Below are positions 47,128-59,486 of a stretch of DNA of 64,000 bases, piece after piece. Origin of the DNA: Aaosphaeria pasadenensis. Taxonomy: Eukaryota; Ascomycota; Dothideomycetes; Pleosporales. A program made the translations under genes and the position numbers. Position 1 is the stretch's first letter. Every line of letters starts with the position of its first letter. The notes beneath the pieces are model-generated. The model ran no database searches, was not told the DNA's origin, and saw only the letters and a list, made by a program, of their open reading frames with translations. The stretch spans positions 930,001 to 994,000 of the forward strand of contig JAKLMB010000002.1 in NCBI GenBank assembly GCA_022813625.1, written 5' to 3'.

Positions 47128-47490
47128 TTATCGGCCAGTGAAAGGGCTGGTCAAAGTATCAGCAGTTTCACCGGCGGCCTCGCCAAGTGGGTTCTTCATT
47201 CCTCCACCAACAGCGTTGCCCAGACCATTCTTCAACTGCTTGACGTCTTCCTGGTCGGAGGCGGGGATCTTGGAAATTTGGTCTAGCTGGTATTAGTATT
47301 TAGTCTCTTGAGGTGGAGTGTTACACTGACCTTTGGCGATGTAGGACATCTTGTTCTCGCCCATGGCCTTCAGTGCACTGCGCTCGAGCTTGCGCTTCAG
47401 CTCAGGAGGAATACCGAAGAGATAAACAGCAAGGCCAGCAACAAAGAAAATGCCAGCAAGGGCAGTGAAGAATTGAGTTGTGGCTGTCAT
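47128..47490 (-). CDS. Small single-pass membrane protein, unknown function
   Basis: 104 aa; exons 47490-47331 and 47282-47128 (48-nt intron). One hydrophobic helix at residues 8-27 (ALAGIFFVAGLAVYLFGI), then a basic amphipathic stretch (PPELKRKLERSALKAMG), then a polar tail ending in LTSPFTGR. The N-terminal helix and basic flank would suit an organellar inner membrane or ER protein. No named family recognised. The splice restores a single frame across a stop-containing intron, supporting a real gene. Confidence 0.75.
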
Positions 47491-48545
47491 GTTGATTGTT
47501 TGGAGTGGCGAAGAAGCGGCGAAGGTGATAGGTTGAGTGGAACGTGGAAGAAGATGCTTAAAGAGTATTGCTGAGATGTCTACCTCGAGTGAAAAATGAA
47601 GGTTTAAATAAAATCTTGCGATGCTGGATGAGGCAGTGAGACCCTATGACATCAGATCTCAACGGCGATCTGCCCGGAATGGACCCTTGCTTAGGCTGGG
47701 CTAGCCAATCAGACACGCTTTCATTCCGACAGAACTTGGCCAGTACACTGGGCCCGGAACACTTCAAATTTCCCACCAAGAATGTATCAGGAGTTTTTCC
47801 AGAACTTGCTATAATTAACCAACGGGCGACCTTTTCGTCATAGGTACATGCATGAAGGACCGATTACCAGGTAGCAGGGCCAGCACATGCCCACGCAACC
47901 CTCTCGCAAAGAGGTGACATCAGTGCGAGATATACGATCATTCTTTTTTGACTTTTATCAAATTCGCGACACCAAGACTCTATGTACACAGATGCATGAG
48001 ATAGGGTGTCACGGGGTGCCGATTGGGAAACAGGAAGAGTATCAGGGTTATGTTGCTCTGTTCTTCTAGGACATTCTGCAGTTTGAAAGGATAGACGTCA
48101 GTCTTCATGATTCCGAGATGCACCATCTGAATCGTTTCGAAGCAGTATACACCAAAATCTCAGAAGTAACGCCATATTCATTTTGAAGCCCAATGATATT
48201 ATGTTGCAAGATAAATACTGTGGATGGGGGGTAGTGTAATGATGTTTCCACATGACTTCATTTTGCTGTTGGCATATCCAAATGGACAGTTATGCCTCCA
48301 AAATTGAGAAAGGAGTGACTTGTAAATAGATCGACTCAGCACAAATGTCGACAAGTGAGACTTCGATATAGGAGCTCGTTGCGCCATGGAATTCCCCAGA
48401 TCCTCCGGCGCGAGCCCTCTTCTCCTTGCCAATCATTAATGATCCTTTCCATTGCCAGTCTCATTCAGTTCGGCACACTCTCCCCTTTCATCATCTCACC
48501 CGTAACCCGCACCGATGTCTCACACTGAGTGTTGAGTTCTTCAGC
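47491..48545. other. Gene-free stretch
   Basis: About 1 kb; promoter of the small membrane protein at the left. No gene seen. Confidence 0.45.
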
Positions 48546-48779
48546 CTATTTCTTGATATCGTCCTTCTCCCCCAGTGCAGGTTTCCGGCGCGGTGCATTC
48601 TCCTTCCCCTTTCCCTCAAACGCCGTGTCCTGTCCAGAAGTTGAGCTTTCCGCCTGTTTCACCTGGCCTGCATCCTCTCCACCGTCACCCCCGGGCGTGT
48701 CTTTGCTTGAAGCTTTCTCTCTGGTGTGGCTGCTCAGTTTGGTTTTGATCTTTTCGCGGATGTTGCTCAGAGTGCCCAT
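48546..48779 (-). CDS. Possible small hydrophilic protein (77 aa)
   Basis: Open frame from ATG 48779, starting MGTLSNIREKIKTKLSSHTREK and ending in KKPALG-type basic/acidic residues. Highly charged and disordered, Gly/Glu/Lys-rich, with a short amphipathic start. Gene reality rests only on frame, start context and composition. No function assigned. Confidence 0.4.
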   Translation of the reverse strand: MGTLSNIREKIKTKLSSHTREKASSKDTPGGDGGEDAGQVKQAESSTSGQDTAFEGKGKENAPRRKPALGEKDDIKK

Positions 48780-49322
48780 TGTTGGGGGTTTTGGGTATGA
48801 AGAGCTAGCTTGGGGAAGTGTGAAGGGGACGTAGAAGGTGTGGTAGATTTGAGTATAGTTCTTGAGCAGGTCTTGAAGTGATGAACTGCATGCTGCTATC
48901 GCTGTAGAGCTATCATTTTATTATATAGCTGGCAGCGTTGGCAATCTGTCTGGCAACTCATATTTGCGGTTGAGTTGGACGGCTTGACAACTGTACTTTG
49001 ATAACGTGGAGCAAGCAAAACAGTCTTTCATCAATTACGAAAGGGAACTTGTATTGCTGAGAATATTCTTACTCAATGGGAGTATTTGTGGTATCTGAAG
49101 GCATCCGAAGCTCTAACTGTCAGGTCATTTCTTTGTCAAAATGATTCTCCCGCGTTCACAGATTGGGCACGATATGATCACAAATCAACAGACACAAACA
49201 CAATCAAGATCTTCGCGAGAAATAGAATGAATTCCGCTTTTGCCATGCTGATGTCGCTAAAAAAATGACAATGTCTACTCAAACAACCCCGTTTGATCCT
49301 CCCAGAAAACGCCACCGCATAT
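48780..49322. other. Intergenic stretch
   Basis: Promoter of the 77-aa candidate and 3' side of VPS53; nothing else seen. Confidence 0.45.
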
Positions 49323-52083
49323 TTATCTACCCTCGTCACTCCTTCCGAATCCCCTGAACCCGCCAACATCTCTCTTGAAAAACTTCCCGATGTTCTTGAG
49401 GTTCTCGTTGAGATTGGTCTTGCCGTCAGCGGCACCTGCACCAGCTGCGGGACCGTCGATGCCTAGTTGACCAGGCACAGGGCTGCCAAACCTATCTACA
49501 CCGTCGCGTGCTGCGTTCATGATTGCGTTTCCGAACCCTGCAGGATCAAACCTGCCACCGCCCAAACTTGGAGTGCTGATCAAACCGCTAGTCGCCGAGG
49601 TTCCGAGACTTCCAATGCTTGCGCCAATGTTGGCAGATTGAATCTGCAGAGGCGTTAAAAGTGGGGAGTTATGCACGAGGTTTTCGTGATTGGGAGACGC
49701 GCGGAATGCGGCGAAGAGGTCGAGCAGTTGGGCTTGGTCGCTCTTGCGGACACCCTTGAGGTCCAGGATTTTGCGGAAGTTGGTGTCAGATTTGTCCGCG
49801 ATGTGGATGAGGTATGCTTGGACTAGAGCCTCTGGCGGAGAAGGACGGACTTGTAAGGTCTTGAGAAGAGGGTCGATACGTGACATCGTTTGATTCACAC
49901 GTTTGACGAAACTGAAGACTTGTTATTAAAGTTCAGATAATGTATAGCATGCTTCGCGTACCTTGCGGGAGGGGCAGTGCCCGCTTCTTCGTTCAAAGTT
50001 GGGAGCTCAGTGAAGGCTTTCTTGAGGACATAAGAATCTAGAAGCATCTGTTCGGCGCCCACCTCGGAGATCGGCTTGCTCTGCACAATGTTGGCGATGT
50101 AAGTGTTTGCCATGAGGTCGACAGCGTTGTCGCAAAAGGCTCGGGCATATTGTTGCTTTTGAAGATGTTTGAGTATCTCTGCAGACTTTTCTTTGAAGTT
50201 GCGCAACAACTCAGACACGTAGGTGCTGGAGTCGCCAACGCTTTCCAGCCTTGCCCACGGCGTATTGCGCATCTCGCGCCAGCTTGGCTCACAGGCGATC
50301 TCGATTTTCCTTACCAAAACGCGGACAGAAGCACCTGCGATTCCCATGAATGCATCTGCCTGGTTTTGCAAATCGACCTTTGCTTTAAACTCTTCGTCTA
50401 TCCGACCTCTGATTTTCTCTTCAAGTTGGTTGCATGTGACATAGCAGTAGTCCGCTGTATTTAATATAAGCACAGCATCTTCGATCGATGGTCCTGATGC
50501 GCCCGACTTCTCACTTAAGAAGTAATAGAGCACTTGCTGGCCGTACAAATCCAGGTATTTGGCAAAAGTTGTGGAAAGTTCAAGTAATCTAGATCCAGTT
50601 GAGAGTTTGGCACATTGCGCAAGCGTGAGGCGATAAAAGTTGAACAACTCCGTCGATGAGGGGATGACAGCTTGTGCGGAAAATTCTTCTTCGGCATTTC
50701 GTAGCGGCTGCTGGCGATAGCTTGGTATGAGTGAAGCCAGTTGTCTGGAATGATTTAGCACAACGAACTTTCAAAGCAAAAGGGGCATGTACTTGTCTTG
50801 AGATTCGACCCAAAGCGACATATATGGCTCGAACGCTTCGGAAATGGCTTGACTGAATCCGTGGGACTTATCGTCCTTAGAGGCCATTGTATCAATTGAA
50901 GATCGAGACTGTCTTTGGTCAGCATCGTCAGCATGAGATCCGTTTGAGAAAGAACCTACCTCGTTGGAGAAACGTCTCTCAAGGGCTTGTTCAAAATTAA
51001 GGGTCTCCTGCAGGCAAGAGAGTAAGAGATCGACGTCCAAACTTTGACCGTCTCCTCGTCGAACAGAACGCTGCAAAATTCCCTTGAAGTCATCTCGTGT
51101 TCCTTCGCAGAAACTGTTGGCAAGCATCTCATTCACTTTCCAATAAGAAGGGAAAATGCTTGCATGCTCCACATCGTATGTCTTCATCATGCGGTTGAAC
51201 CAACTATATCGGCGAGAGATATTGTCTAATGAACCCGCCTATGTTGGGTTAGTAAGCCGCAATACAGCCCATGTAGAACCGGATAGGTACCTCATCATTC
51301 CCACGGAAGACCTGCCGGTACTCTCGCAGTTGTGTATTGCAGTACCAATTGATTAACCGAATTCGAGCATGGTCACCGAGAGCATCCATGACCAAGCAAG
51401 CCTCCGCCAATGTCGCCTTCCGTTGTGCAACCTCCCCTTTGGCGAATATAACCTCGAAATCCTCACAGATTTGTTCCAAAAGCTCGCTCTGCAGATCAGC
51501 GACGTTGCGACTCAATGTTGCGATTTGATCTATCGACCTGTAGCTCTTGAAATGTGCGACAAGCTGAATGACAGCTTGCAGGAGCTGGGCGCATTCCCTG
51601 TACTGCCTGGTCTTGCTCAAGCTCCTTAACTGCTCATATGCAGTCGTCAACATCTGCAGCCTCTTCAAAGCCGTCATGGAAAGCGTCAAGTTACGCTTTG
51701 TATTATCCAGTCGCTTAATGTCCGCTGTCATATCCGTGATGGTCCGCTCTGTCTGCATGGCTCGCTCTCGAACACTCTCGATCTTCTTGAACAGGTCGGC
51801 GAGCTCTGCCTTAGCTGCCTGTATACGCTGCACGCTGTCCGCATCGGAGGCTGACTGTGAGGACACGAAGTTGGCGATGTCCTCGTCCAGGTCATCTTGG
51901 TAGCTGCGGAGCGTCTCGGTGACGCCAGATACGGAGGATAGGGATGCGGGATGGGCGAAGAGCGCGTTCAGGTGATCGATGGGGTCGTAGTCAGCTAAAG
52001 TATATCCGTGTCAGTAGGCATACGATCATGACTTTATCTCAAGTGGACATACCAGAATCTAGAGAGGGCGGAGGTGCAGGCAT
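49323..52083 (-). CDS. VPS53: Vps53, GARP tethering complex subunit
   Basis: 833 aa; exons 52083-52053 (31 nt), 51994-51291, 51238-50960, 50908-50793, 50744-49962 and 49911-49323. GARP tethers endosome-derived vesicles at the trans-Golgi network. The N-terminal coiled coil contains LKRLQMLTTAYEQLR, followed by the Vps53 core (FEQALERRFSNE, ISEAFEPYMSLWVESQDK) and a helical C-terminal half (LLDSYVLKKAFTELP). The intron at 50909-50959 is 51 nt, in frame and stop-free, so an 850-aa retained form is possible. The last 100 residues are Gly/Ala-rich. Third endosomal trafficking gene of the window. Confidence 0.95.
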
Positions 52084-52584
52084 GAGGTTCCAGCTATGCC
52101 CAGCATTGGCCCGCGTCGGTCGCGTTATTAGGTTCGAATTGATTTATAGAAATTATTTAAGTGATTGCTAGGAACACAGAAGGATAATGCGACAGCTATC
52201 GGGGTGGTGGGGTACGTTATTGCAGCGGCGGAGATATGTTCATGCTTGACGGAGCTATTGATGCGCATCGTGGAGGTGTCCAGTCCCCAAATCAAGTAGC
52301 CAATCACAGCACATCACCAATGGACTCGCCGCTAGGTAGTTTCGGGGCATCCACTCGATGCTCTATCATAGCCATCGTCAATGCAAGTTGACATCACCTG
52401 GCTTGTTTCCTCTGCCTCTAACTTTGAAGATAAATTGATTCGATCAATCTCTCACATGACAGATGTTCACTACAAACGGCCAATTTCCACCTCATGTCGA
52501 ACTTCTTCATGTACCATTCGCATCTATAATCCCGGCATTTGCAGTCCGACTGAAGACTGCTTATGGTCTATAATAATAGCTATT
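52084..52584. other. Intergenic between VPS53 and P450
   Basis: About 500 bp; VPS53 promoter and P450 3' UTR. Probably near the cluster boundary. Nothing else seen. Confidence 0.5.
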
Positions 52585-54407
52585 CTACTTTTCAAAAGCT
52601 TTAACCCGGATACCTTTGGATCCCTTCTGCGGTGTCGGAATGAAATGATCTGCCTCCATCTCGACATCGCGTACCGTGGTTTCAAACAACTCCAATATAC
52701 CAACATCATCTCCGAATGTTGCCTTTCTACTGCCCCAATTCCTCCAAAGATATGCAAGCGTCAGATATAACTCGCCGTATGCAAGGTTTATTCCAAGGCA
52801 ATTACGGCTCCCTTTTGAGAATGCAGTGAGATATTTGTCCAACCGTTTGCCTTCGTCGCCCAGCCAGCGCTCGGCAACAAACTTGCGACTCTCGGGGAAT
52901 ATATCTTCATTGCAATGGACTTGTACACTGGTCATACTGACCGAAGTCTTTGGAGGAATCACCCATTCCTTACCATTTGTTCTGTCCGTGAAGAGTATTG
53001 GCTTCTCGGGATCAATCCTCTGAGACCGGGTCGACAGACCATAACCCAAACGTAGGCCTTCTTTGATCACGGCCGTGAGGTAAGGTAGAGATTCAATGGT
53101 TGCGAGAGGCGTCTTGTCAATATCATCCACCGAGGGAGCCATAGTTCGCAACTCATCTTTGAGCTTCCGCAGGGTCTCAGGCTGACGAAGCAGCCAGAAT
53201 GTGATCAGTTCCAACGTGGATGCTGTCGTCAGCGTTCCAGCCATGACCACCACTTGAGCGTCCTCGGCCAATCGTTCCACTGTCTTCTCTTGGGGTGGAA
53301 GCTTTGAATCTAATATCGCGTGGAAGATGGTTGGATGGTCTTTGCTTCGCCATTCTTCATTCTTGCCAGCCTTGATCCGTTGAACTTGTGCCTTGGCCGT
53401 CTCGTGCTCTGCAAGGAAAGATGCAAGCGCCGGCTGTATCCGCTGGACCACAGACATTGGCAGTGCTTTCATTACTGAATGAACCCAGGGCACATGTTTC
53501 ATGATGTGGATCGAGTGCAACCCCACAAGGGCAGCGTCCCGAGAAGAAGGGTCGAAGTTTGGAGACTCTGTGTCACGCTCAGTTCACGATCTATCTCAGT
53601 TACACAATCATGAAATACGCCTTACCAAGCCTATAATCGCAACGTGCAAATGAATAGATGTTCACGACGTCTTGATGGTATTATGTCAGCTCTAGCTTAC
53701 CAGGACACCGTGCATCTTACCATTTCCTAGAGCCGAGAACATGCAGCTCACATTTAGCACCTGATCAGTGTCCTTGAACTCGCCCATGCGCCTCAACATG
53801 ACCCTGAGTCTCTCCTGTATGACTGGCTGCAGCCTTCTCACGTTCGCCATACTGAAGTAGGGATTAAGTGCAGAGCGGCGCTGACGGTGCAAGTCATGAT
53901 GAATGGTAGAGAAGACGCATAGGTCTAGGCCAATAAATTTCGTATAGTATGGATCTTTGTCCGTACGCCGCGGCGCAGCAGAACTGGCATAGATGGTGTC
54001 GTAAAAATCCTATTTCAAATTAATATCAGGGTCGGTGCGTTCGGGGAGTACCCACAGGGTCGGATATGTGAAGCTCGCGTGGAGCCACGCGAACGATCGG
54101 ACCGTAAGTCTTGTGAAGGTCCATGATCTTCAGGGTATATTGCCCGTTTAGCCATACATCGTAATATGCTTCGTACCTGGCGAACGTCAGACTAAACTTC
54201 ATTCTCCTTATATCAATATACAACAACAGATGCTTACAGGCGACTCAGCGCTGCGAGGCGCGGCCCTGGTATGTGACTTAGAGGACCAAAGTATAAGCGG
54301 TAGATGGCAGTGTAGAACACATAGATCGCAAATAATGCGAGAATTGCAATAAACGAATCCATGCTGCGGCCAGCTTCGTTGCCCAAAACAGGGAAGATGT
54401 GGTCCAT
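52585..54407 (-). CDS. Cytochrome P450 monooxygenase (CYP58/trichodiene-oxygenase-like style)
   Basis: 535 aa; exons 54407-54238, 54176-54056, 54009-53721, 53670-53626 (45 nt) and 53567-52585. An N-terminal membrane anchor (about 17-38) is followed by the proline-rich hinge HIPGPRLAALSR. The I-helix reads AGTLTT (about 318-323), where the usual acidic residue is replaced. K-helix EGLR is 378-381, AERW lies near 441, and the heme loop FSKGSRNCLG has Cys465. The layout KTYGPIVRVAPRELHISDPDFYDTIYA is typical of fungal secondary-metabolism P450s annotated as trichodiene-oxygenase-like. ER-bound; needs P450 reductase. Divergent from the acyltransferase gene. A second ATG at 54362 is an alternative start. 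Confidence 0.93.
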
Positions 54408-55072
54408 CAACCGTTATATGTGAGAACGAATCGATTAGACCAAGATGAGAAGTTCAGCCGTTGGCACTTCGAATGACATCACGTTGCGCAGGTAAGGACG
54501 CTGACAGGCCTTGCCAAAATCCTTCTGTTTTCCCGAAGATCTCATGGTCTTCTCGAGATAGCTATTTATGCTCGTGCTGGGATATAGTGCGCAATACAGG
54601 AATGTAGGGTCTAAAGTTGAATCGAATAGATTAACCAATTGACAAATGGCTGCTGATTGCGAATTGTACACCCTGGTAGTCATACATTGCGCTGGGTAAA
54701 ACAAGGCGCAGTTAGCCTTAAGCTATGCAAATGGGGGCCAGGTACACGGGTGGCCTCTCTCCAGCGCCAAGTACCAATTCAGCAGCGACCTCCGACCAAA
54801 CGGGGACTTTGATTCCATAGAGCGGTTCGGAATCTGTCTCGGGCTACAAAGAAAATGTCGTTATCTTAGTGTGTGCTTGCCGCAATGCCCCTGTCGAAGT
54901 AACGGCGCGATCATCGGCCCCAATAGAGATGAGATCATCGTTCATGGCCGGCCCAGCCATGGTAAAGAAGTGTTATCACCTGTGGTGGTCGATTATATAT
55001 ATGCTTTGGTGAATGGTAGCTACAAAACATAGATTAGGAGCTGGCTGATTTACTTCAATCTTAGAATTGAAA
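54408..55072. promoter_or_regulatory. Divergent promoter P450 / acyltransferase
   Basis: 665 bp between divergent starts, so the two genes are likely co-regulated. Contains an everted CCG-N6-CGG at 54793-54804, a possible Zn-cluster regulator site; single-copy and weak. Confidence 0.5.
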
Positions 55073-56801
55073 ATGTTTTCATATCTCGCAAACACCCTTT
55101 CTGGCCGAACTTACAAGGTCCTCGATATCATATCTTGCAAATGGGCGGCAGCCACTTCAGTCCAACCACGAAAGGAGAAATCGGGACAGGAACTTGAATT
55201 CCATAAACCAGGGAAACAAGTTCCGCCATCTTCAGTACCAGACACGAGTACTTTGAACCGTCCCGCTGGAAATCTAGAGACATTTTTCAAGGTGCTGGGA
55301 GAAGCTGGTGCCTCAGCCCAAATCGACCATGCTTCTATCTTTGCCATACTTCAGCTTCGCTTTCCATCTCATGTGGTCGATCCACAAACGTACATTTCTA
55401 GAGCATGGGAGACAATTGGACGACTCTTTCCCAGTTTAAGATCTGAGATTTCCACCCCAGACAAACATAAACCCTATGACGCAATAGTCACCTTACGGCC
55501 CTTCAACAATAGAGAATTCCGCCAGACCTTCTCCGTGCATCCAAATTGCTCAAATGTTGACGAGCTGTTCTCGACACCAGACCTAAGAAATGGGGCTACC
55601 ACATGTCACTGGCTTCCACTTCCGGGACAAGTCATTATCAAGTCGCCGCACTGGCGAAGTGATGGCTTCGGAACAGTCATGCTCAGCGATGTCTTTCTCT
55701 CTATTCTATCCACCTTGATCCAAGATGGACTTGATGCTTCTTTCGACGATTTCCCAAACCAGCCTCCTCAGGCATCTTCCTTGTCACCCAGCATCGAACA
55801 GCTTGTTCAGAGATACACCAAGAACGAGCCAAACAGGAAAGAGGAAGCCGACAGCCTCGTGAATGCCTTGGCAAAGGGGGGACGTACAATCGCTCTACCT
55901 ACACGACCAGGATCTGACACAAGAAGGCCAACACACTCTGCTCGAGCGGCCATCCGCATGAGTGCCAGCAGTTCGGACGAAATCATCCGCGCATGTCGCG
56001 CGCAGGGCTTCTCAGTGACAAGTGCGATCAACGCAGCCATCATCCGCGCTACAACCCAATTTCCTCAGGATGCAGATGCAAACGCCTACGCTATATTCGC
56101 CCCAATCGATCTTCGCGGCCCATTGATGGCACTTGGTGCTGAAGAGTGCTCACAGCCAACAGGATCATACGTTTCGGGGCTTCCCTTACGTATCGAAGGA
56201 ATCATGGAACACTCGAACAATGGAGAAAGTGTTCCGGCGAAAAGCTTTAGCACTCTGGCCCGCGAGCTGGGTGCTTTCTACTCGCAAGACATCCAACATT
56301 ACAAGACGCCCGGATCAACCACCGACAAGACAGCTAGCTTTCTGCAGCTTGCCAGCCCATACATGGAGGGGATCTCCAACATTTTCGCCCAGAACTCTTT
56401 GCCTGGCTGTCCATTCCCTAAGGCACCAGTGATCAGCAGCTTTGGAAAGATGGACGCGCTGATCAAGAGCGAATATCCAAAGAACAGTGACGGCCCCGCA
56501 AGTTCAAAACTACAAGTCACAGATTTCTGGGTTAGCTGTGATACTGCGACACCAATGATAACATTTAACCCTTGGAGCTGGGAGAATGAGATGACTCTCT
56601 CTGCTGCGTGGAATGAAAGCTTCTACAGCACAGAGTTTGCTTGCGATGTGTTAGAGAAGACTATCCAAGAGCTTTGTGATGGATTGGCTATCAAAAAGGC
56701 TTCATATCGAAAAATTCAGAGTACGTGTCAACTTTCTTGCATTTTGAATCATTTACTAACAGTCACCAGGCTGTAACGACACGCAGAAGCAATCTCTTTA
56801 G
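55073..56801 (+). CDS. Acyltransferase, TRI3-like (condensation/BAHD-type fold)
   Basis: 559 aa; exons 55073-56720 and 56770-56801 (32 nt, C-terminal Cys-Asn-Asp...Ser-Leu). The catalytic HxxxDG motif is SPHWRSDGFG (His193, Asp197, Gly198). An N-terminal donor-binding half and the C-terminal LSAAWNESFYS strand resemble trichothecene 15-O-acetyltransferase (TRI3) and other fungal secondary-metabolite acetyltransferases. It would transfer an acyl group from CoA to a hydroxyl, plausibly one placed by the adjacent P450. No signal peptide. If the 3' intron is not removed the protein ends about 8 codons into it, so the C-terminus is the least certain part. Confidence 0.8.
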
Positions 56802-57516
56802 AATTGTATGAAGCAATGTACATCAGTGTAAGGAGTAGGCGATTTTTTTTCCAGAGATTATAGATAGGGTAATGATAGGCCGCTGGACGGCAGAGCTTCT
56901 CCTTAATGATGGGGTAGATTGTGTATATTCTAGAGCATGTCAGTAATTGTAACGGCGATATTCGGTGATCCTCGGAAGCATTAAGAACCTTGTTGAATGA
57001 TATCCAATCACTATCTTCTTTCCAAACATGCCGTGTATAATTGGTGCATTTAGAACAACCTTTGTTGTGTTCACATGTGCTTCTTCGTACGTGGCGCGAT
57101 GGATCTGCTGGACGTTTGTGAACTACAGGGGCAATGCATATGCAGGATCTATTGTCTGGATTCGAGGCCATGTTACCCCAAACACAATGACCCCAACCTG
57201 GGAACACCCATGTAATTCAACTCTTGAATCCCGACGCTTACCTTTTTAGTCTCCCATCGTAGTGCTTATTCTCAGGGCTGATGTCCACGGCCTACTTCTG
57301 TGCTAGTGCATTTACCCTTCTGACAGGGTTATCGACACTTGAGTTCAACTTCTTCAAATTGTTGAAGATGACGTATGCAGGGACCGGTGAGATAACAGGC
57401 CTGTCACAGGGTCTAGCTGTGATAACATTTGTATCAGCCTGAACACGTCGAGAAGAGGTCAAACCAGGTTCGACCACTACAGTTCTACAGATCGCCCTCA
57501 AAGTCTACGAGTCACC
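56802..57516. other. Intergenic, promoter of O-methyltransferase
   Basis: About 700 bp. A 152-codon minus-strand frame here lacks an ATG in good context and any domain; not called. Confidence 0.5.
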
Positions 57517-58960
57517 ATGATTCAAGCCAACCCACTCTATGAGGAGCCCCTCACGATCGCTGCACTTGCCGAGCGAATATCTTTGCTTTCATCGCAAATC
57601 AGCTCGTACATTAGTTCCAATTCCCTTCCTGAACCAGGATTTGGCCCGGACACGAAAGAGGTTCCAGAAACGGCAGAATATGAAGCTCTTCGGGCACCCT
57701 TGAACGATGCAGCACTCGACCTTCTCCGGCTGGTGAATGGACCGAAGAATACGCTGCAAGAAATGTACTTTCGACACTACGACCTCGCGGCCCTGCAGAT
57801 CGCGCTCGACCGGCAGTTCTTCAAGCATGTCCCACTTGCCTCTAGTTCCGCTACGCCAGAAGTGGACAACGGCAGCAAGGCAAGCGTAGTCGAAATCGCC
57901 GAGAAGGCTGGCATGGATGTGGATCGAACAGGACGCGTCATGAAAATGCTCGCAACCCATCGCATCTTCGCCCAAGTCGAGGACGAGGACGAGGAACACG
58001 AGACATTCGAGCATACAGCCAGCTCGGCGCTCTTGGCTCGCGACCCAGGGATATATGCGGGCGCCGATATGCAAATGGACGACATGATGAAAGCGGCATC
58101 GGAGGCAGCAAATGCAATTTCGGGTTCACCTCACCAGTCGGATGCCTCGCATTCGGCGTTCCATAAGAGGTTTGGGGCAACGATGTATGAGTACTACGAG
58201 CAAAGGCCCGACAAGGCTCGGAGGTTTGCACAGGCCATGAGCAGTTGGTCGCAATGTAAGCTAGGATTCCCCACAATTCTTACAATCCTTCAAGACCCTG
58301 ATTCAGGCGTAGACGAGCGACAATTTAGTGAACTCCGATCGGGGTTTGCGTGGGCAGGCCTAAATGAGGGGAAAGTTGTGGATATTGGGGGAGGGAATGG
58401 CCACGTCTCAGTAGCACTTGCGCGAGTAAGAACAATACCCCGATGGCCTTTTTGCCGTCTGAAAGTATGCTAACGAAGTGAGACAGTCATACCCATCGTT
58501 GCAATTTGTGGTACAAGACATATCTCCACACATGCTCTCCCAAGCAGAAGAAGACTTAGGTCATCGGATCTCATTTCAGAAGTACGACTTCTTCACCCCA
58601 CAGCCCGTACAAGACGCATCGGTTTTCCTTCTACGCCAGTGTCTCCACAATCAGATTGATGATGCTGCAATCAAGATCATTCGTCAGGTAGTGCCTGCTC
58701 TGGAGCGCTGTGGACATGGCACGCCGTTGCTCATCAACGATGTCATCTTACCAGACAGTGGCACAATAACGAAGTATGAAGAGCACCATCTCAGGCAAAT
58801 TGATTTCTGTATGATGTCGCTGCTGGGTGCTAAGCAGAGGACCGAGAAGGAATTCGCCGCACTAATCAGGAAGGCCGACGAGCGTTTAGAGATTGTGAAT
58901 GTTCGCAAGAGCACGATCGGCTTGGGGCTAATCGAGGTCCGACTTAAAGTGGAGGGATGA
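57517..58960 (+). CDS. SAM-dependent O-methyltransferase (COMT-like, secondary metabolism)
   Basis: 443 aa; exons 57517-58255, 58307-58425 and 58487-58960. N-terminal helical dimerisation/winged-helix part (about 1-240) with YEALRAPLNDAALDLLRLVNGP. SAM motif VVDIGGGNGHVSVALA lies at about 269-284, then QDISPHM, LRQCLHNQIDD and the C-terminal FCMMSLLGAKQRTEKEF typical of fungal class-II O-methyltransferases. The first intron (58256-58306, 51 nt) has GT-AG ends but is in frame and stop-free; retention would give 460 aa. Likely methylates a hydroxyl on the cluster product. Confidence 0.92.
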
Positions 58961-59486
58961 ACAAGCACTATGAGGGCAAAAAGGTCGGCTGGGAGGATAA
59001 ACATTCGTCTGGAAGAACTCTTAGTCCAAAGTTCTGCATGTTTTGCATTAGTTCTATTCGAGCTTCGCGAAGTCGTGTCCAGTTAGTGTGGGTAGTAGGC
59101 GGGAGGCATCCCCCAAATAAACTGAAGTGCGTGGGACATTACCCCTCTGGATACCAAGATCGTCCCGACCCGTCCGCTGTACGCGTCGTATCTGCACAGG
59201 CCATTGCGCCAGTGGCGTGAAGTTAATCTACTCTTCAGCCTCTGCCATCATCATTGAAACGAATGAAACGAGTGTACACGTGGAAATAGATGAACTATTC
59301 TGCATAATTGGAAGGCACTCTACAGTCAGTCTACAATTACTCGAGCATGAAATTGAACAGTATCTGATTTGCCACATCAATGATCCTTAAGTCTATAGTC
59401 GTGATTTCATAGGTCATATACGCATTACTGAGCATTGTCCGGTTGCAGGAAACTTTTACGTTGGAACGCCCTCTTAGTCCGAGCAT
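58961..59486. other. Convergent 3' region
   Basis: About 525 bp between the OMT and the membrane protein stops; no gene seen. Confidence 0.5.

Noticed and set aside
56749..57207. 152-codon frame on the minus strand with several cysteines
   Set aside because: No ATG in a good position, no signal peptide or domain, overlaps the acyltransferase 3' end.
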